Shown here piece after piece: positions 1 through 6,968 of a stretch of 12,566 bases of DNA. The notes under the pieces were generated by a model. The model did not search any database, was not told the DNA's origin, and was given only the letters and a program-made list of their open reading frames with translations. Location of the stretch: the NCBI GenBank assembly GCA_017398165.1, contig JAFQHB010000013.1:1-12566 (forward strand), in the 5' to 3' direction. The translations under genes were made by a program, and so were the position numbers. Origin of the DNA: Bacillota bacterium (GTDB taxonomy: Bacteria; Bacillota; Dehalobacteriia; UBA4068; UBA4997). Each line of letters opens with the position of its first letter. The stretch's first letter is position 1.

Positions 1-10
1 AACCTGTGTG

Positions 11-100
11 TTGCCGATACTTTTTCAACCCCTCAGTCAGCTTCGCTGACAGCTCCCCTTACACAGGGGAGCCTTGAAAAAAGGGCTTTTTATACTTAGG
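11..100 (+). repeat. Interspersed repeat, copy 1 (two-hairpin element)
   Basis: This 90-base element aligns without gaps to 3526-3615, with about 76 of 90 positions identical by eye. It contains two adjacent inverted repeats: GTCAGC-TTC-GCTGAC, then AGCTCCCC-TTACACA-GGGGAGC(C). A third short pairing (AGCC...GGCT followed by TTTTT) at the right end looks terminator-like in this copy. It lies about 20 bases beyond the stop of the leftward glycosylase gene, antisense to that gene. No transposase and no clear target duplication are visible. Its core resembles short interspersed repeats common in gut Firmicutes (recognition from memory, not searched). Confidence 0.8.
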
Positions 101-119
101 TTTTTCTGAAATCACTCTA

Positions 120-596
120 TTAGTCCCGTATAATGCGCCAGGCCTCGATCAAACGCTCCAGCGACCAGGCGGCATTGGCCGGGGAGGTAGAGGGCAGACA
201 TATCGCCGGGCGGCCTATTGTATCGCGGATATATCTATCGTAATAGCGCTGTGCCGTCCTGCCGTTGACGAAGATATGCTCGATGGGGGCTGCTGCCAGT
301 ATCGGCCGCAAATCGTTGGCTGCTACGTTTTTGATCGAGCTGTCCGAGCTGCCGGTGATCTCGCATTGGGCGATGACATCCCATACTGCGATGCCGCAGG
401 TCAGCAGGAAGTGCTGCTTTTCTGCTATCGTCTGCGGTGTGGGCTGCTCGAAAACTGCGGCCAGTACGCGCCAAAAGCGATTTTGCGGGTGGCCGTAGAA
501 AAACATCGCTTCCCGCGACTTTACTGAGGGGAAACTGCCCAGTATCAGTACTCGCGAGTTCTCATTATAAACCGGTGCTATCGGGTGTGTTATCAT
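120..596 (-). CDS. DNA-deoxyinosine (hypoxanthine) glycosylase, uracil-DNA glycosylase superfamily family 6
   Basis: A base-excision repair enzyme predicted to remove deaminated adenine (hypoxanthine) from DNA in the cytoplasm. The 158-residue protein carries the family's characteristic blocks in order: HPI.PVY.ENSRVLILGSFPSVKSRE (about 4-29), YGHPQNRFW (34-42), GIAVWDVI..CEI.GSSDSSIKN (about 68-90) and LPSTSPANA (134-142). The length is normal for the family and nothing is missing. The ATG at 596 is preceded on the minus strand by GAGGAGGG at suitable spacing, which supports this start. It lies downstream of corA on the same strand, separated by 115 bases and a hairpin, so it is probably a separate or read-through unit. 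The family assignment is firm. The exact substrate range (hypoxanthine, uracil or both) is inferred from the family, not seen. Confidence 0.93.
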   Translation of the reverse strand: MITHPIAPVYNENSRVLILGSFPSVKSREAMFFYGHPQNRFWRVLAAVFEQPTPQTIAEKQHFLLTCGIAVWDVIAQCEITGSSDSSIKNVAANDLRPILAAAPIEHIFVNGRTAQRYYDRYIRDTIGRPAICLPSTSPANAAWSLERLIEAWRIIRD

Positions 597-629
597 CTGT
601 CGCCCTCCTCAGGATACTTTGGGCATATA

Positions 630-656
630 ACAAAAGCCTCCCGTAAGGGAGGCTTA
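630..656 (-). terminator. Probable rho-independent terminator after corA
   Basis: A perfect 9-bp stem (AAGCCTCCC / GGGAGGCTT, loop of 4) sits 56 bases past the corA stop. Read on the minus strand it is followed by only a short T run that includes part of the stem (CTTTTG), so it may be leaky and allow some read-through into the glycosylase gene. Confidence 0.65.
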
Positions 657-711
657 CGCTCATTATTATCAATTACCGTATTATCTGTTATTCTGCTGAT
701 ACTGATACTCT

Positions 712-1659
712 TTACCTGGGCTTGTTCATATGGCGCAGTGCATAATAGCACAGCATCATAGTGATGATACAGCCGGCCAGGACCGTCAGTGTCATCTGGG
801 GGGCGGTGGCAAAGGGTATCGGCAGATTCATACCGAAGAAACTGGTGATGAAAGTCGGTACGGCGACCATCAGGGTGATGACAGTCAGGAAATTCATTAC
901 CTGTGCCAGGTTGTTGTTGGATATTGAGGCCAGCGCATCCATGGAGTTTTTCAAAATCGTGGTGTAGATATCGGCCATCTCGATAGCCTGTTTGTTCTCG
1001 ATGATGACGTCATCCAGCAGATCGCGGTCTTCCTCGTACATCTTGATGGTGCGGGTACGGAACAGCTTTTCCATTACCTTGTCATTGGAGCGCAAAGAGG
1101 TGGTGAAATATACCAGGCTCTTTTGCAGATTCAGCAGACCGTTCAGGTCGTCATTATTCATAGATTGGCGCAGGCGTATCTCCAGAGCCTCATAGCGGCG
1201 GTTGATATCGCGCAGGGATTTCAGGTAGATATTGGTCTGCATCTGCAGTATCTGCAATATCAGGCGGGTCTTTTTGTAGGTAGCGGCGGATTTGATGCGG
1301 CCGCCTGCGAAATTACGGTAAAGCTCGAGATCCTCCAGACTGACGGTGACGATGTATTCATCATTCAGCGCGATGCCAAGAGGCGCTGTCTCGTACGTCA
1401 CGGCGGATTCGGTGATCACCGGCACGTCAACGATAATCAGGATCTGGCCGTCTTCAGTCTCGACACGGGAAAGCTCTTCTTCATCCAGAGGGTAACGGAT
1501 GAATTCTTCAGCGATGCCTGTGCGCTTGCTGACGGTGTGGATCTCTTCCGGTGTGGGGTCGATCAGGTTGATCCAATCGCCTTTTTGCATATCCGTGACC
1601 GGCTGCATCACCGGCAGCATTGCCAGCGGATCGTTGGGTGTTCTGTAAATAGTCAGCAT
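712..1659 (-). CDS. corA: CorA-family magnesium/cobalt transporter
   Basis: An inner-membrane divalent cation channel expected to work as a homopentamer and import Mg2+. The 315-residue length is typical. The large N-terminal cytoplasmic domain, with long helical stretches around 130-250, is followed by two C-terminal membrane segments at about 255-275 and 287-308. The signature GMN is present at 276-278 (context SFFGMNLP) at the outer end of the first segment. The C-terminal tail is short and basic (RHMNKPR), as in the family. The ATG at 1659 has AAGGAGGAG at good spacing. A 25-codon ORF lies immediately upstream on the same strand (1707-1784) and may regulate expression. CorA paralogues can also move Co2+, Ni2+ or Zn2+, and the preferred ion cannot be read from sequence. 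Confidence 0.95.
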   Translation of the reverse strand: MLTIYRTPNDPLAMLPVMQPVTDMQKGDWINLIDPTPEEIHTVSKRTGIAEEFIRYPLDEEELSRVETEDGQILIIVDVPVITESAVTYETAPLGIALNDEYIVTVSLEDLELYRNFAGGRIKSAATYKKTRLILQILQMQTNIYLKSLRDINRRYEALEIRLRQSMNNDDLNGLLNLQKSLVYFTTSLRSNDKVMEKLFRTRTIKMYEEDRDLLDDVIIENKQAIEMADIYTTILKNSMDALASISNNNLAQVMNFLTVITLMVAVPTFITSFFGMNLPIPFATAPQMTLTVLAGCIITMMLCYYALRHMNKPR

Positions 1660-1706
1660 TGTGCTCTCCTCCTTGGTATAGGGAGGGGGCGCGCCGCGCT
1701 GGTCTG

Positions 1707-1784
1707 CTATTGCATAAAGTGGTGCAGATCACGGCGCGTCTCCATAATAAATTTTTGCTTGTTACTTCCGGGGTCGCCCTCCAT
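1707..1784 (-). CDS. Putative 25-residue leader peptide upstream of corA
   Basis: A short ORF starting at ATG 1784 and ending at TAG 1707-1709, 47 bases before the corA start. Its ribosome-binding site, GAGGTGA seven bases upstream, is a perfect 7-base complement to the usual 16S tail, as strong as any in the window. The peptide begins MEGDPGSNKQ and is polar and charged (RRD, HH near the end), with no signal or membrane segment. A candidate -10 (TATAAT at 1834-1829) would give a leader that includes this ORF. In Salmonella, corA is known to be preceded by a translated leader that controls Rho-dependent termination. A similar role here is inference. The ORF could also be an accidental ORF, or a real small protein made for its own sake. 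Confidence 0.5.
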   Translation of the reverse strand: MEGDPGSNKQKFIMETRRDLHHFMQ

Positions 1785-1828
1785 GATCTTCACCTCGCTT
1801 GATTGTGGTATTATCCTGTTGTGATATT

Positions 1829-1834
1829 ATTATA
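1829..1834 (-). promoter_or_regulatory. Candidate -10 element for the corA leader transcript
   Basis: The minus strand reads TATAAT exactly here, about 45 bases upstream of the leader ORF start. No convincing -35 hexamer is seen at 16-18 bases upstream, so the assignment rests on the -10 match and position only. The rest of the 422 bases between corA and glmU (1660-2081) holds the leader ORF and the glmU promoter, and no other gene that I can support. Confidence 0.4.
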
Positions 1835-1972
1835 AGGTACTATTGTACGGTATGGCGGGCGTGCCGCAGGGCAGCCCAAACTATCACCCTTATATCATAA
1901 CTCCAAAATCATTTCTTGACCAGCCTTTTTTGGAAAAAACTTGCTCAGCGCAAAGATTTTTTTTGCATTTTG

Positions 1973-1981
1973 TGCTATACT
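1973..1981 (+). promoter_or_regulatory. Extended -10 promoter for glmU
   Basis: TGCTATACT matches the extended -10 pattern TGnTATAAT with one difference. The -35 region is poor (AAGATT at 17-bp spacing), as is usual for extended -10 promoters. The DNA just upstream (1925-1971) is unusually rich in A and T runs, which could act as an UP element or bend the helix. It would give a 5' leader of roughly 95 bases before the glmU start. Confidence 0.55.
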
Positions 1982-2081
1982 TAAGATACCTTAACGCAGC
2001 TGATTGCAAAAGGAAAAAATTTGTAAAACCATAAAAATGACTGTTGAGCAAAACATAATACCAAAAGTATGGAGTGAGACT

Positions 2082-3467
2082 ATGAAAACTACAGCAATTT
2101 GTCTGGCGGCGGGCAAGGGAACGCGTATGAAAAGCACCCTGCCCAAGGTGCTGCATAAAGTCGGCGGGCGCACAATGCTGGAGCAGGTGCTGGGCGAGGT
2201 AAAAGCATCCGGTGTGGAGGAGCAGTGCATCGTCGTCGGTCACGGCGCGGCAGAGGTGCAGGCGGCACTGGGCGAAGGCTATACCTTTGCGCTGCAGCAG
2301 CCGCAGCTTGGCACCGGGCACTGTGTGCAGTGCGCCATACCGAATGTACCGGCAGATACGGATGCGGTACTGATCGTCTGTGGGGATACGCCGCTGCTGC
2401 GGGCGGAGACTCTGACTGCCCTGCGGGAGAAATTTGCCGCCGGTGGTGCGGCGGGTATAGTGCTGACGGCGGTGATGCCCGACCCGACCGGCTATGGGCG
2501 CATCATCCGTGATGCCGCCGGCAGTGTCTGCGCCATCGTAGAGGAAAAAGACGCTGCGCCCGAGCAGAAAGCCGTGCGCGAGATCAATACCGGTGCGTAT
2601 ATCTTCGCCTATGCCGAGCTGTGTGACGCCATCGGGCGGCTGGATAACAACAATGCCCAGCACGAGTATTACCTGACGGACGTTATCAAGCTGTTGGCGG
2701 CCGCAGGCTGCCGGGTGGATACTCTGGTGGTGGATGACCCGGTGGAGACTATGGGCGTCAATGATCGGGTACAGCTGGCCGAGGCTGCGGCTGAGCTGCG
2801 CCGCCGCAAGAACCGCGAGCTGATGCTGTCCGGCGTTACCATCATTGATCCGGCTTCGTGCTATATCGAGCAGGATGTGCAGGTGGGGCAGGATACCGTC
2901 ATTTATCCGCATTGTCAGCTCCGCGGTAATACCGTTATCGGTGCGGGCTGTGTGCTGGAAGGCGAATGTATACTTACTGATACCGTGGTGGGTGACGGCA
3001 GCCATCTGATCAAAGTGGTGGCTGACCGGGCCGAGATAGGGGCGCACGCCAACATCGGGCCTTTTGCTTATCTGCGGCCGGGCACGCGGCTGGCGGATGA
3101 GGTAAAGGTCGGTGATTTTGCCGAGATCAAGAATGCCCGTATCGGCAAGGGCAGCAAGATTCCGCATCTTTCTTATATCGGTGACGCCGAGGTGGGTGAG
3201 CACGTCAATATCGGCTGCGGCACTATCACCTGCAATTATGACGGTGTGAACAAGCATTTGACCAAAATCGGTAATAACGTCTTTATCGGCAGCAACACCA
3301 ATCTGGTGGCACCGGTGGAGGTAGCTGACGATGCCTTTGTTGGGGCAGGCAGCACCATCACCACGCCGGTGGAGGCCGGTGCGCTGGCGGTGGAGCGCGG
3401 TAAACGGCGGGATATCCCGCGGTGGAATCTGGAGCAGAGCCCCAGGGCGCGCCAGAAGAAAGATTAG
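2082..3467 (+). CDS. glmU: Bifunctional UDP-GlcNAc pyrophosphorylase / glucosamine-1-phosphate N-acetyltransferase
   Basis: A cytoplasmic enzyme that acetylates glucosamine 1-phosphate with acetyl-CoA, then couples the product to UTP to form UDP-GlcNAc, the precursor of peptidoglycan. The 461-residue length matches the family. The N-terminal uridyltransferase domain (about 1-230) has LAAGKGTRMKS (8-18), PKVLHKVGG (21-29), QLGTGH (75-80) and GDTPLL (101-106). The C-terminal left-handed beta-helix of hexapeptide repeats (about 250-445) has the catalytic His362 in KIPHLSYIGDAEVG and GTITCNYDG (380-388), as in E. coli GlmU. The frame is open back to a TTG at 2004, but the ATG at 2082 has GGAG nine bases upstream and places the conserved N-terminus correctly, so it is preferred. 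prs lies next downstream, as in Bacillus, but is separated by a 334-base gap with a repeat. Confidence 0.97.
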   Translation: MKTTAICLAAGKGTRMKSTLPKVLHKVGGRTMLEQVLGEVKASGVEEQCIVVGHGAAEVQAALGEGYTFALQQPQLGTGHCVQCAIPNVPADTDAVLIVCGDTPLLRAETLTALREKFAAGGAAGIVLTAVMPDPTGYGRIIRDAAGSVCAIVEEKDAAPEQKAVREINTGAYIFAYAELCDAIGRLDNNNAQHEYYLTDVIKLLAAAGCRVDTLVVDDPVETMGVNDRVQLAEAAAELRRRKNRELMLSGVTIIDPASCYIEQDVQVGQDTVIYPHCQLRGNTVIGAGCVLEGECILTDTVVGDGSHLIKVVADRAEIGAHANIGPFAYLRPGTRLADEVKVGDFAEIKNARIGKGSKIPHLSYIGDAEVGEHVNIGCGTITCNYDGVNKHLTKIGNNVFIGSNTNLVAPVEVADDAFVGAGSTITTPVEAGALAVERGKRRDIPRWNLEQSPRARQKKD

Positions 3468-3801
3468 AAGAATAGTAATGTTTAGGCAGAAACAATATGC
3501 AGAGTTCTTTTGATGGGGTTATTTGTTGCCGATAGTTTGGCAACCACTCAGTCAGTTTCGCTGACAGCTCTCCTTACACAGGGGAGCTGTGGAGAAAAGG
3601 CTTTGTATAGTTAGATTTATAATGATAACAGTAAAAGTAGATGTCGTAATGTAAAAATAACTGCTGTAATGAAAAAAAGCTGTAATATTAAAGAGGAAAA
3701 AGTCAACTTTTGGGGAATATTCTCTGTGGAATGATATGTCTGTTGTTGTGAGTTGATAAAGGACAGTCGTTCTGAGTAGAGTTATAAGGAGAGGAAACAT
3801 A
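3468..3801. other. Gap between glmU and prs, no gene seen
   Basis: This 334-base stretch contains repeat copy 2 (3526-3615) and then an AT-rich segment leading to prs. In that segment a short motif recurs three times: GTCGTAATGTAAAA (3643-3656), GCTGTAATGAAAA (3663-3675) and GCTGTAATATTAAA (3679-3692). I find no confident promoter, though prs must have one or share the glmU transcript. The only ORFs are very short and lack good ribosome-binding sites. I see no T-box or purine-type riboswitch. Confidence 0.6.
3526..3615 (+). repeat. Interspersed repeat, copy 2 (two-hairpin element)
   Basis: This matches copy 1 at 11-100 along its full 90 bases without gaps. The two hairpins are kept: GTCAGT-TTC-GCTGAC and AGCTCTCC-TTACACA-GGGGAGCT. 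Each has one C-to-T change compared with copy 1. In RNA from the plus strand each change turns a G-C pair into a G-U pair, whereas RNA from the minus strand would have an A-C mismatch. It lies 58 bases after the glmU stop, in the sense direction, where it could act as a 3' end stabiliser, processing site or weak terminator (inference). Confidence 0.8.
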
Positions 3802-4749
3802 ATGAGTGGAGCTTCGCTGAAGATTTTTACCGGTAATGCCAACCCGGAGCTGGCCCAGGAGATCACCGAATATTTGCAGATTCGTCTGGGCAAAGCTTAT
3901 GTATCGAAATTCAAGGACGGTGAGATCCGTCTGGAGGTGGGCGAGAGCGTGCGCGGTGATGACGTTTTCATCATCCAGCCGACTTGCGCGCCTGTCAATG
4001 ATAACCTGATGGAGCTGCTGATTATGGCGGATGCTGTCAAGCGTGCTTCGGCGCGTTCGATCAACGCCGTCATTCCGTATTACGGCTATGCCAGACAGGA
4101 GCGGCAGTCCAAGCCGCGCGATCCGATCTCTGCCAAGCTGGTGGCTAATCTGCTGATGGCCTCCGGTATTGACCGTATGATCACTATGGATCTGCACACC
4201 AGTGCTATCCAGGGTTTCTTTGATATTCCTGTCGATCATATGCCGGCTGCGCCGCTGCTGGCCAATTATTACCAGAGCAAGCGTCTGGAAGATCTGGTGG
4301 TGGTATCGCCTGATATCGGCGGTGTTGCCCGTGCCCGCAAGCTGGCTGATCGTCTGGGCTGCCCGCTGGCTATTATTGACAAACGCCGCCCCGAGCCCAA
4401 CAAATCCGAGGTTATGGGCGTCATCGGTAATGTCGAAGGCAAGAACGTCATTATGATCGACGATATGATCGATACTGCCGGTACTATTACCCACGGTGCG
4501 GATTTCCTGCGGGATCAGGCCGGCGCCAATGAAGTATATGCCTGCTGTACCCACGCTATCTTTACCCCCCCGGCGTTGGAGCGCATCAATAATTCGGCAT
4601 TGAAAGAGGTATTGGTGACCAACACCATCCCGCTGCGTCACAGCCCCGAGGAATGTGTCAAGATCCAGCAGGTATCCATCGCACCGCTGTTGAGCGAGGC
4701 TATCCTGCGTATCCACGAGAACCTGTCGGTAAGCCGCCTGTTTGATTAA
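3802..4749 (+). CDS. prs: Ribose-phosphate pyrophosphokinase (PRPP synthetase), class I
   Basis: This enzyme transfers pyrophosphate from ATP to ribose 5-phosphate, giving PRPP for purine, pyrimidine, NAD, histidine and tryptophan synthesis in the cytoplasm. At 315 residues it is the standard length. Visible motifs are KFKDGEIRLEV near 34-44, the ATP/metal-binding segment DLHTSAIQGFFDIPVDHM starting at residue 130, the catalytic flexible-loop region KRRPEPN near 195-200, and the PRPP-binding loop DDMIDTAGT (220-228). AAGGAGAGG at ideal spacing supports the ATG at 3802. tyrS follows 33 bases later with no terminator between them, so the two are probably cotranscribed. Confidence 0.98.
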   Translation: MSGASLKIFTGNANPELAQEITEYLQIRLGKAYVSKFKDGEIRLEVGESVRGDDVFIIQPTCAPVNDNLMELLIMADAVKRASARSINAVIPYYGYARQERQSKPRDPISAKLVANLLMASGIDRMITMDLHTSAIQGFFDIPVDHMPAAPLLANYYQSKRLEDLVVVSPDIGGVARARKLADRLGCPLAIIDKRRPEPNKSEVMGVIGNVEGKNVIMIDDMIDTAGTITHGADFLRDQAGANEVYACCTHAIFTPPALERINNSALKEVLVTNTIPLRHSPEECVKIQQVSIAPLLSEAILRIHENLSVSRLFD

Positions 4750-4782
4750 AAACCGGCTGACCGCCATAGCAAAGGAGTTGTT

Positions 4783-6027
4783 TTGTTTACACCGATGACC
4801 AACGTTTATGATATTTTGCAGGAGCGCGGCTACATCGAGCAAAGCACCGATGAGGGCATCCGCGACCTGCTGGGCAACGAGAGTGTAACTTTCTATATCG
4901 GCTTCGACCCGACAGCCGACAGCCTGCACGTCGGGCATTTTATTCAGATTATGGTAATGGCGCATATGCAGCGTGCCGGGCATCGGCCGATCGCGCTTTT
5001 TGGCGGCGGTACCGGTATGATCGGTGATCCCAGCGGCCGTACCGATATGCGTAAAATGATGACCCAGGAGACTATCCTGGAGAATATTGCCGCATTCAAG
5101 AAGCAGATGAGCCGTTTCATTGATTTTGACAGCGATATCCCCAATCGGGCACTGATGGTGAATAACGGTGATTGGCTGCTGAATCTGAATTACGTCGATT
5201 TTATCCGTGATATCGGCGTGCATTTTTCCGTCAACCGTATGCTGGCGGCAGAGTGCTTCAAAAACCGTATGGAGCGCGGCCTTTCCTTCCTGGAGTTTAA
5301 CTATATGCTGATGCAGAGCTATGATTTTCTGGAGCTTTCGCGTCGTTATAACTGCAAAATGCAGCTTGGCGGCAACGATCAGTGGTCCAATATCATCGGC
5401 GGTGTGGAGCTGTGCCGCCGCAAAGACAGCCGTCAGGTTTACGGCCTGACATTCAAACTGCTGACCAACAGTCAGGGCAAGAAGATGGGCAAGACCGAAA
5501 GCGGCGCTTTGTGGCTGGATGCCAACAAGACCTCGCCGTATGAATTCTATCAGTATTGGCGCAATATCGAGGATGCCGACGTCAAGAACTGTCTGGCGCT
5601 GCTGACTTTCCTGCCGATGGAGGAGGTCGAGCGTCTGGGCAATCTGCAGGACGCCGCCATCAACGAGGCCAAGGCCAAGCTGGCCTATGAGGTAACGGCA
5701 CTCGTCCACGGTGAGGAAGAAGCGAAAAAAGCCGAGGCTGCTGCCAGGTCTTTCTTTGGCGGCGGGGCTGATGCGGACAATCTGCCGGGTACTGAGCTGC
5801 CTGCGGCTGATCTGGAGGCCGGGCTGGATATTCTGGCATTACTGACCCGCTGCGGCCTGATCAAGAGCAACGGCGAGGGTCGCCGTCTGATTCAGGACGG
5901 TGGTATTTATCTGAATAATCAGCGTATCAGCGATCATACCCGTGCTGTTACCGCGGAGGATTTTGCTGACGGCAAGGCGCTGCTGCGTAAGGGCAAGAAG
6001 GTCTATCATCAGGTGACACTGGCGTGA
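4783..6027 (+). CDS. tyrS: Tyrosine--tRNA ligase
   Basis: A class I aminoacyl-tRNA synthetase charging tRNA-Tyr in the cytoplasm. The 414 residues show the catalytic Rossmann fold with the HIGH-type motif HVGH (49-52), GGGTGMIGDPSGR (about 74-86), the tyrosine pocket region NNGDWLLNLNYVDF, QLGGNDQW and the KMSKS-type loop KMGKT (234-238). A C-terminal S4 RNA-binding domain (about 350-414, including GRRLIQDGGIYLNN) completes a full-length enzyme. I chose the TTG at 4783 because AAAGGAG lies five bases upstream. The in-frame ATG at 4795 would be 17 bases from that site, too far, but cannot be excluded and would cost only four residues. In many Firmicutes tyrS has a T-box leader. Here it follows prs by 33 bases with no room for one. 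Confidence 0.96.
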   Translation: MFTPMTNVYDILQERGYIEQSTDEGIRDLLGNESVTFYIGFDPTADSLHVGHFIQIMVMAHMQRAGHRPIALFGGGTGMIGDPSGRTDMRKMMTQETILENIAAFKKQMSRFIDFDSDIPNRALMVNNGDWLLNLNYVDFIRDIGVHFSVNRMLAAECFKNRMERGLSFLEFNYMLMQSYDFLELSRRYNCKMQLGGNDQWSNIIGGVELCRRKDSRQVYGLTFKLLTNSQGKKMGKTESGALWLDANKTSPYEFYQYWRNIEDADVKNCLALLTFLPMEEVERLGNLQDAAINEAKAKLAYEVTALVHGEEEAKKAEAAARSFFGGGADADNLPGTELPAADLEAGLDILALLTRCGLIKSNGEGRRLIQDGGIYLNNQRISDHTRAVTAEDFADGKALLRKGKKVYHQVTLA

Positions 6028-6695
6028 GAATGTATGGCATAAAAGCATATCTGGCGGTACTGCTGTGCTGCCTGCTGTGCTTGGGGCTTGGCGGCTGCGG
6101 CGGTTTTGATGCCGATGATGCGGCGGCACTGGTGCAGGGCAATATCGACGTCGTCTACCAAGGCGAATACACCGAAGAATATCTGGCGCAGGTGGAGATG
6201 ACTGCCGAAGAGGCGGATGCTGTCTATCAGAATGCGCTTTTGACCGAGGCGGAATATTTTGCCGGGGTTTTTGACGTGGATACCGAGCTGGCCGGTGACG
6301 AAGTAACGGCAAAAATTGTGGAGCTTTACCGTCAGGTTTATGCTGCCAGCCGTTATGAAGTCGGTACGGTGAGCAAAAACGGTGATGCCTATGCCGTGGA
6401 GGTAACGGTATATCCGGTAGATGTCTTCCGCAGGTTTATCGAGGAGGACAGCGAGGCTTTTATGCAGGCCTGGCGGGCCAAGCTGGCCACGGTGGAGTTT
6501 GCCGGCAAAACGCAGCAGGAGATCGAGGCCCTATGGGCGGCTGATCTTTTGGCAGCGGTGACGAAGCGGGTGGATACTTTGGGGTATCTGGAGCCGCAGG
6601 TCATCAGTATGCGTGTGGCGGTGGATTCTGATGGGCATTATGCTATTGCTGATGACGATTGGAATTTGATAGATGATGTGTTGATTGCTTATTAG
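6024..6695 (+). CDS. Predicted lipoprotein of unknown function (DUF5105-like)
   Basis: A 223-residue secreted protein predicted to be lipid-anchored on the outer face of the cytoplasmic membrane. A short basic start (MRMYGIK) leads to a hydrophobic stretch (about 9-23) and a lipobox LGGC, with Cys25 as the modified residue. The mature part is acidic and rich in Ala, Glu and Tyr, mostly helical in character up to about 120 (EYTEEYLAQVEMTAEEADAV), then strand-like (YEVGTVSKNG..YAVEVTVYPVDVF). It resembles small Clostridia lipoproteins, possibly DUF5105, but that is from memory. The GTG start overlaps the tyrS stop by four bases (GTGA) with AGGTG upstream. An ATG at 6030 is the alternative. Either start implies translational coupling to tyrS. 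Its function is unknown. Confidence 0.8.
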   Translation: MRMYGIKAYLAVLLCCLLCLGLGGCGGFDADDAAALVQGNIDVVYQGEYTEEYLAQVEMTAEEADAVYQNALLTEAEYFAGVFDVDTELAGDEVTAKIVELYRQVYAASRYEVGTVSKNGDAYAVEVTVYPVDVFRRFIEEDSEAFMQAWRAKLATVEFAGKTQQEIEALWAADLLAAVTKRVDTLGYLEPQVISMRVAVDSDGHYAIADDDWNLIDDVLIAY

Positions 6696-6704
6696 TGCAA
6701 AATT

Positions 6705-6747
6705 AAAGGACGATGCTGACCCGCCGATAGGGTGCATTGTCCTTTTT
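6705..6747 (+). terminator. Rho-independent terminator of the prs-tyrS-lipoprotein operon
   Basis: A 12-bp stem (AAAGGACGATGC at 6705-6716 with GCATTGTCCTTT at 6734-6745, one G-U pair) carries an inner ACCC/GGGT pairing and is followed by a T run. It begins nine bases after the lipoprotein stop, marking the operon end. Confidence 0.88.
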
Positions 6748-6933
6748 GTGTTTGGGCTGCCGGTACTCACGCCTTTCCTGCCGGGGGCGGGGTTGGGTTC
6801 AACATAATTCTTTTATGGGCTGCACCACGCACCGCTTCTGTTGTTGTATACCGCCCCATTTGGTTTTTACCCAGCTGCTGCAGGTTGATTACAATAAAAT
6901 CTGAAGCTGTATGCAAGGCAGAAAAATTTCAAT

Positions 6934-6952
6934 AAAAGGCTGGCAAGGAGCC
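6934..6952 (-). terminator. Weak candidate terminator for glk
   Basis: On the minus strand GGCT-CCTTGCC-AGCC is followed by TTTT, 17 bases after the glk stop. The stem is only 4 bp, so it is weak. The remaining DNA between the operon terminator and this point (6748-6933) shows no gene or structure that I can support. Confidence 0.3.
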
Positions 6953-6968
6953 CCGACAGAGCGGCAGA

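Noticed and set aside
11..100. Repeat copies as a CRISPR array or insertion sequence
   Set aside because: There are only two copies, 3.5 kb apart, with no spacers, no cas genes, no transposase and no evident target duplication.
1123..1824. Plus-strand ORF of 233 codons across corA
   Set aside because: It is antisense to CorA, whose membrane segments and GMN motif are clear, and no family is recognised in it.
2004..2081. Longer GlmU starting at TTG 2004 (or ATG 2037)
   Set aside because: Neither upstream codon has a properly spaced RBS, and the extra residues are absent from the family, while ATG 2082 has GGAG and the conserved N-terminus.
1890..3257. Long minus-strand ORF (455 codons) antisense to glmU
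   Set aside because: It covers the glmU coding region with an antisense-like composition and no recognisable motif.
4750..4782. T-box riboswitch before tyrS
   Set aside because: The 33-base gap after prs is far too short to hold one.
3703..5709. Very long minus-strand ORF (668 codons) antisense to prs and tyrS
   Set aside because: It lies antisense to two certain genes, its translation is low-complexity in H, Q, I and R as expected from the codon bias of the sense strand, and it matches no family.
6748..6968. Small plus-strand ORF (6732-6935) after the operon terminator
   Set aside because: It starts within the terminator stem, has no RBS and has no recognisable sequence features.
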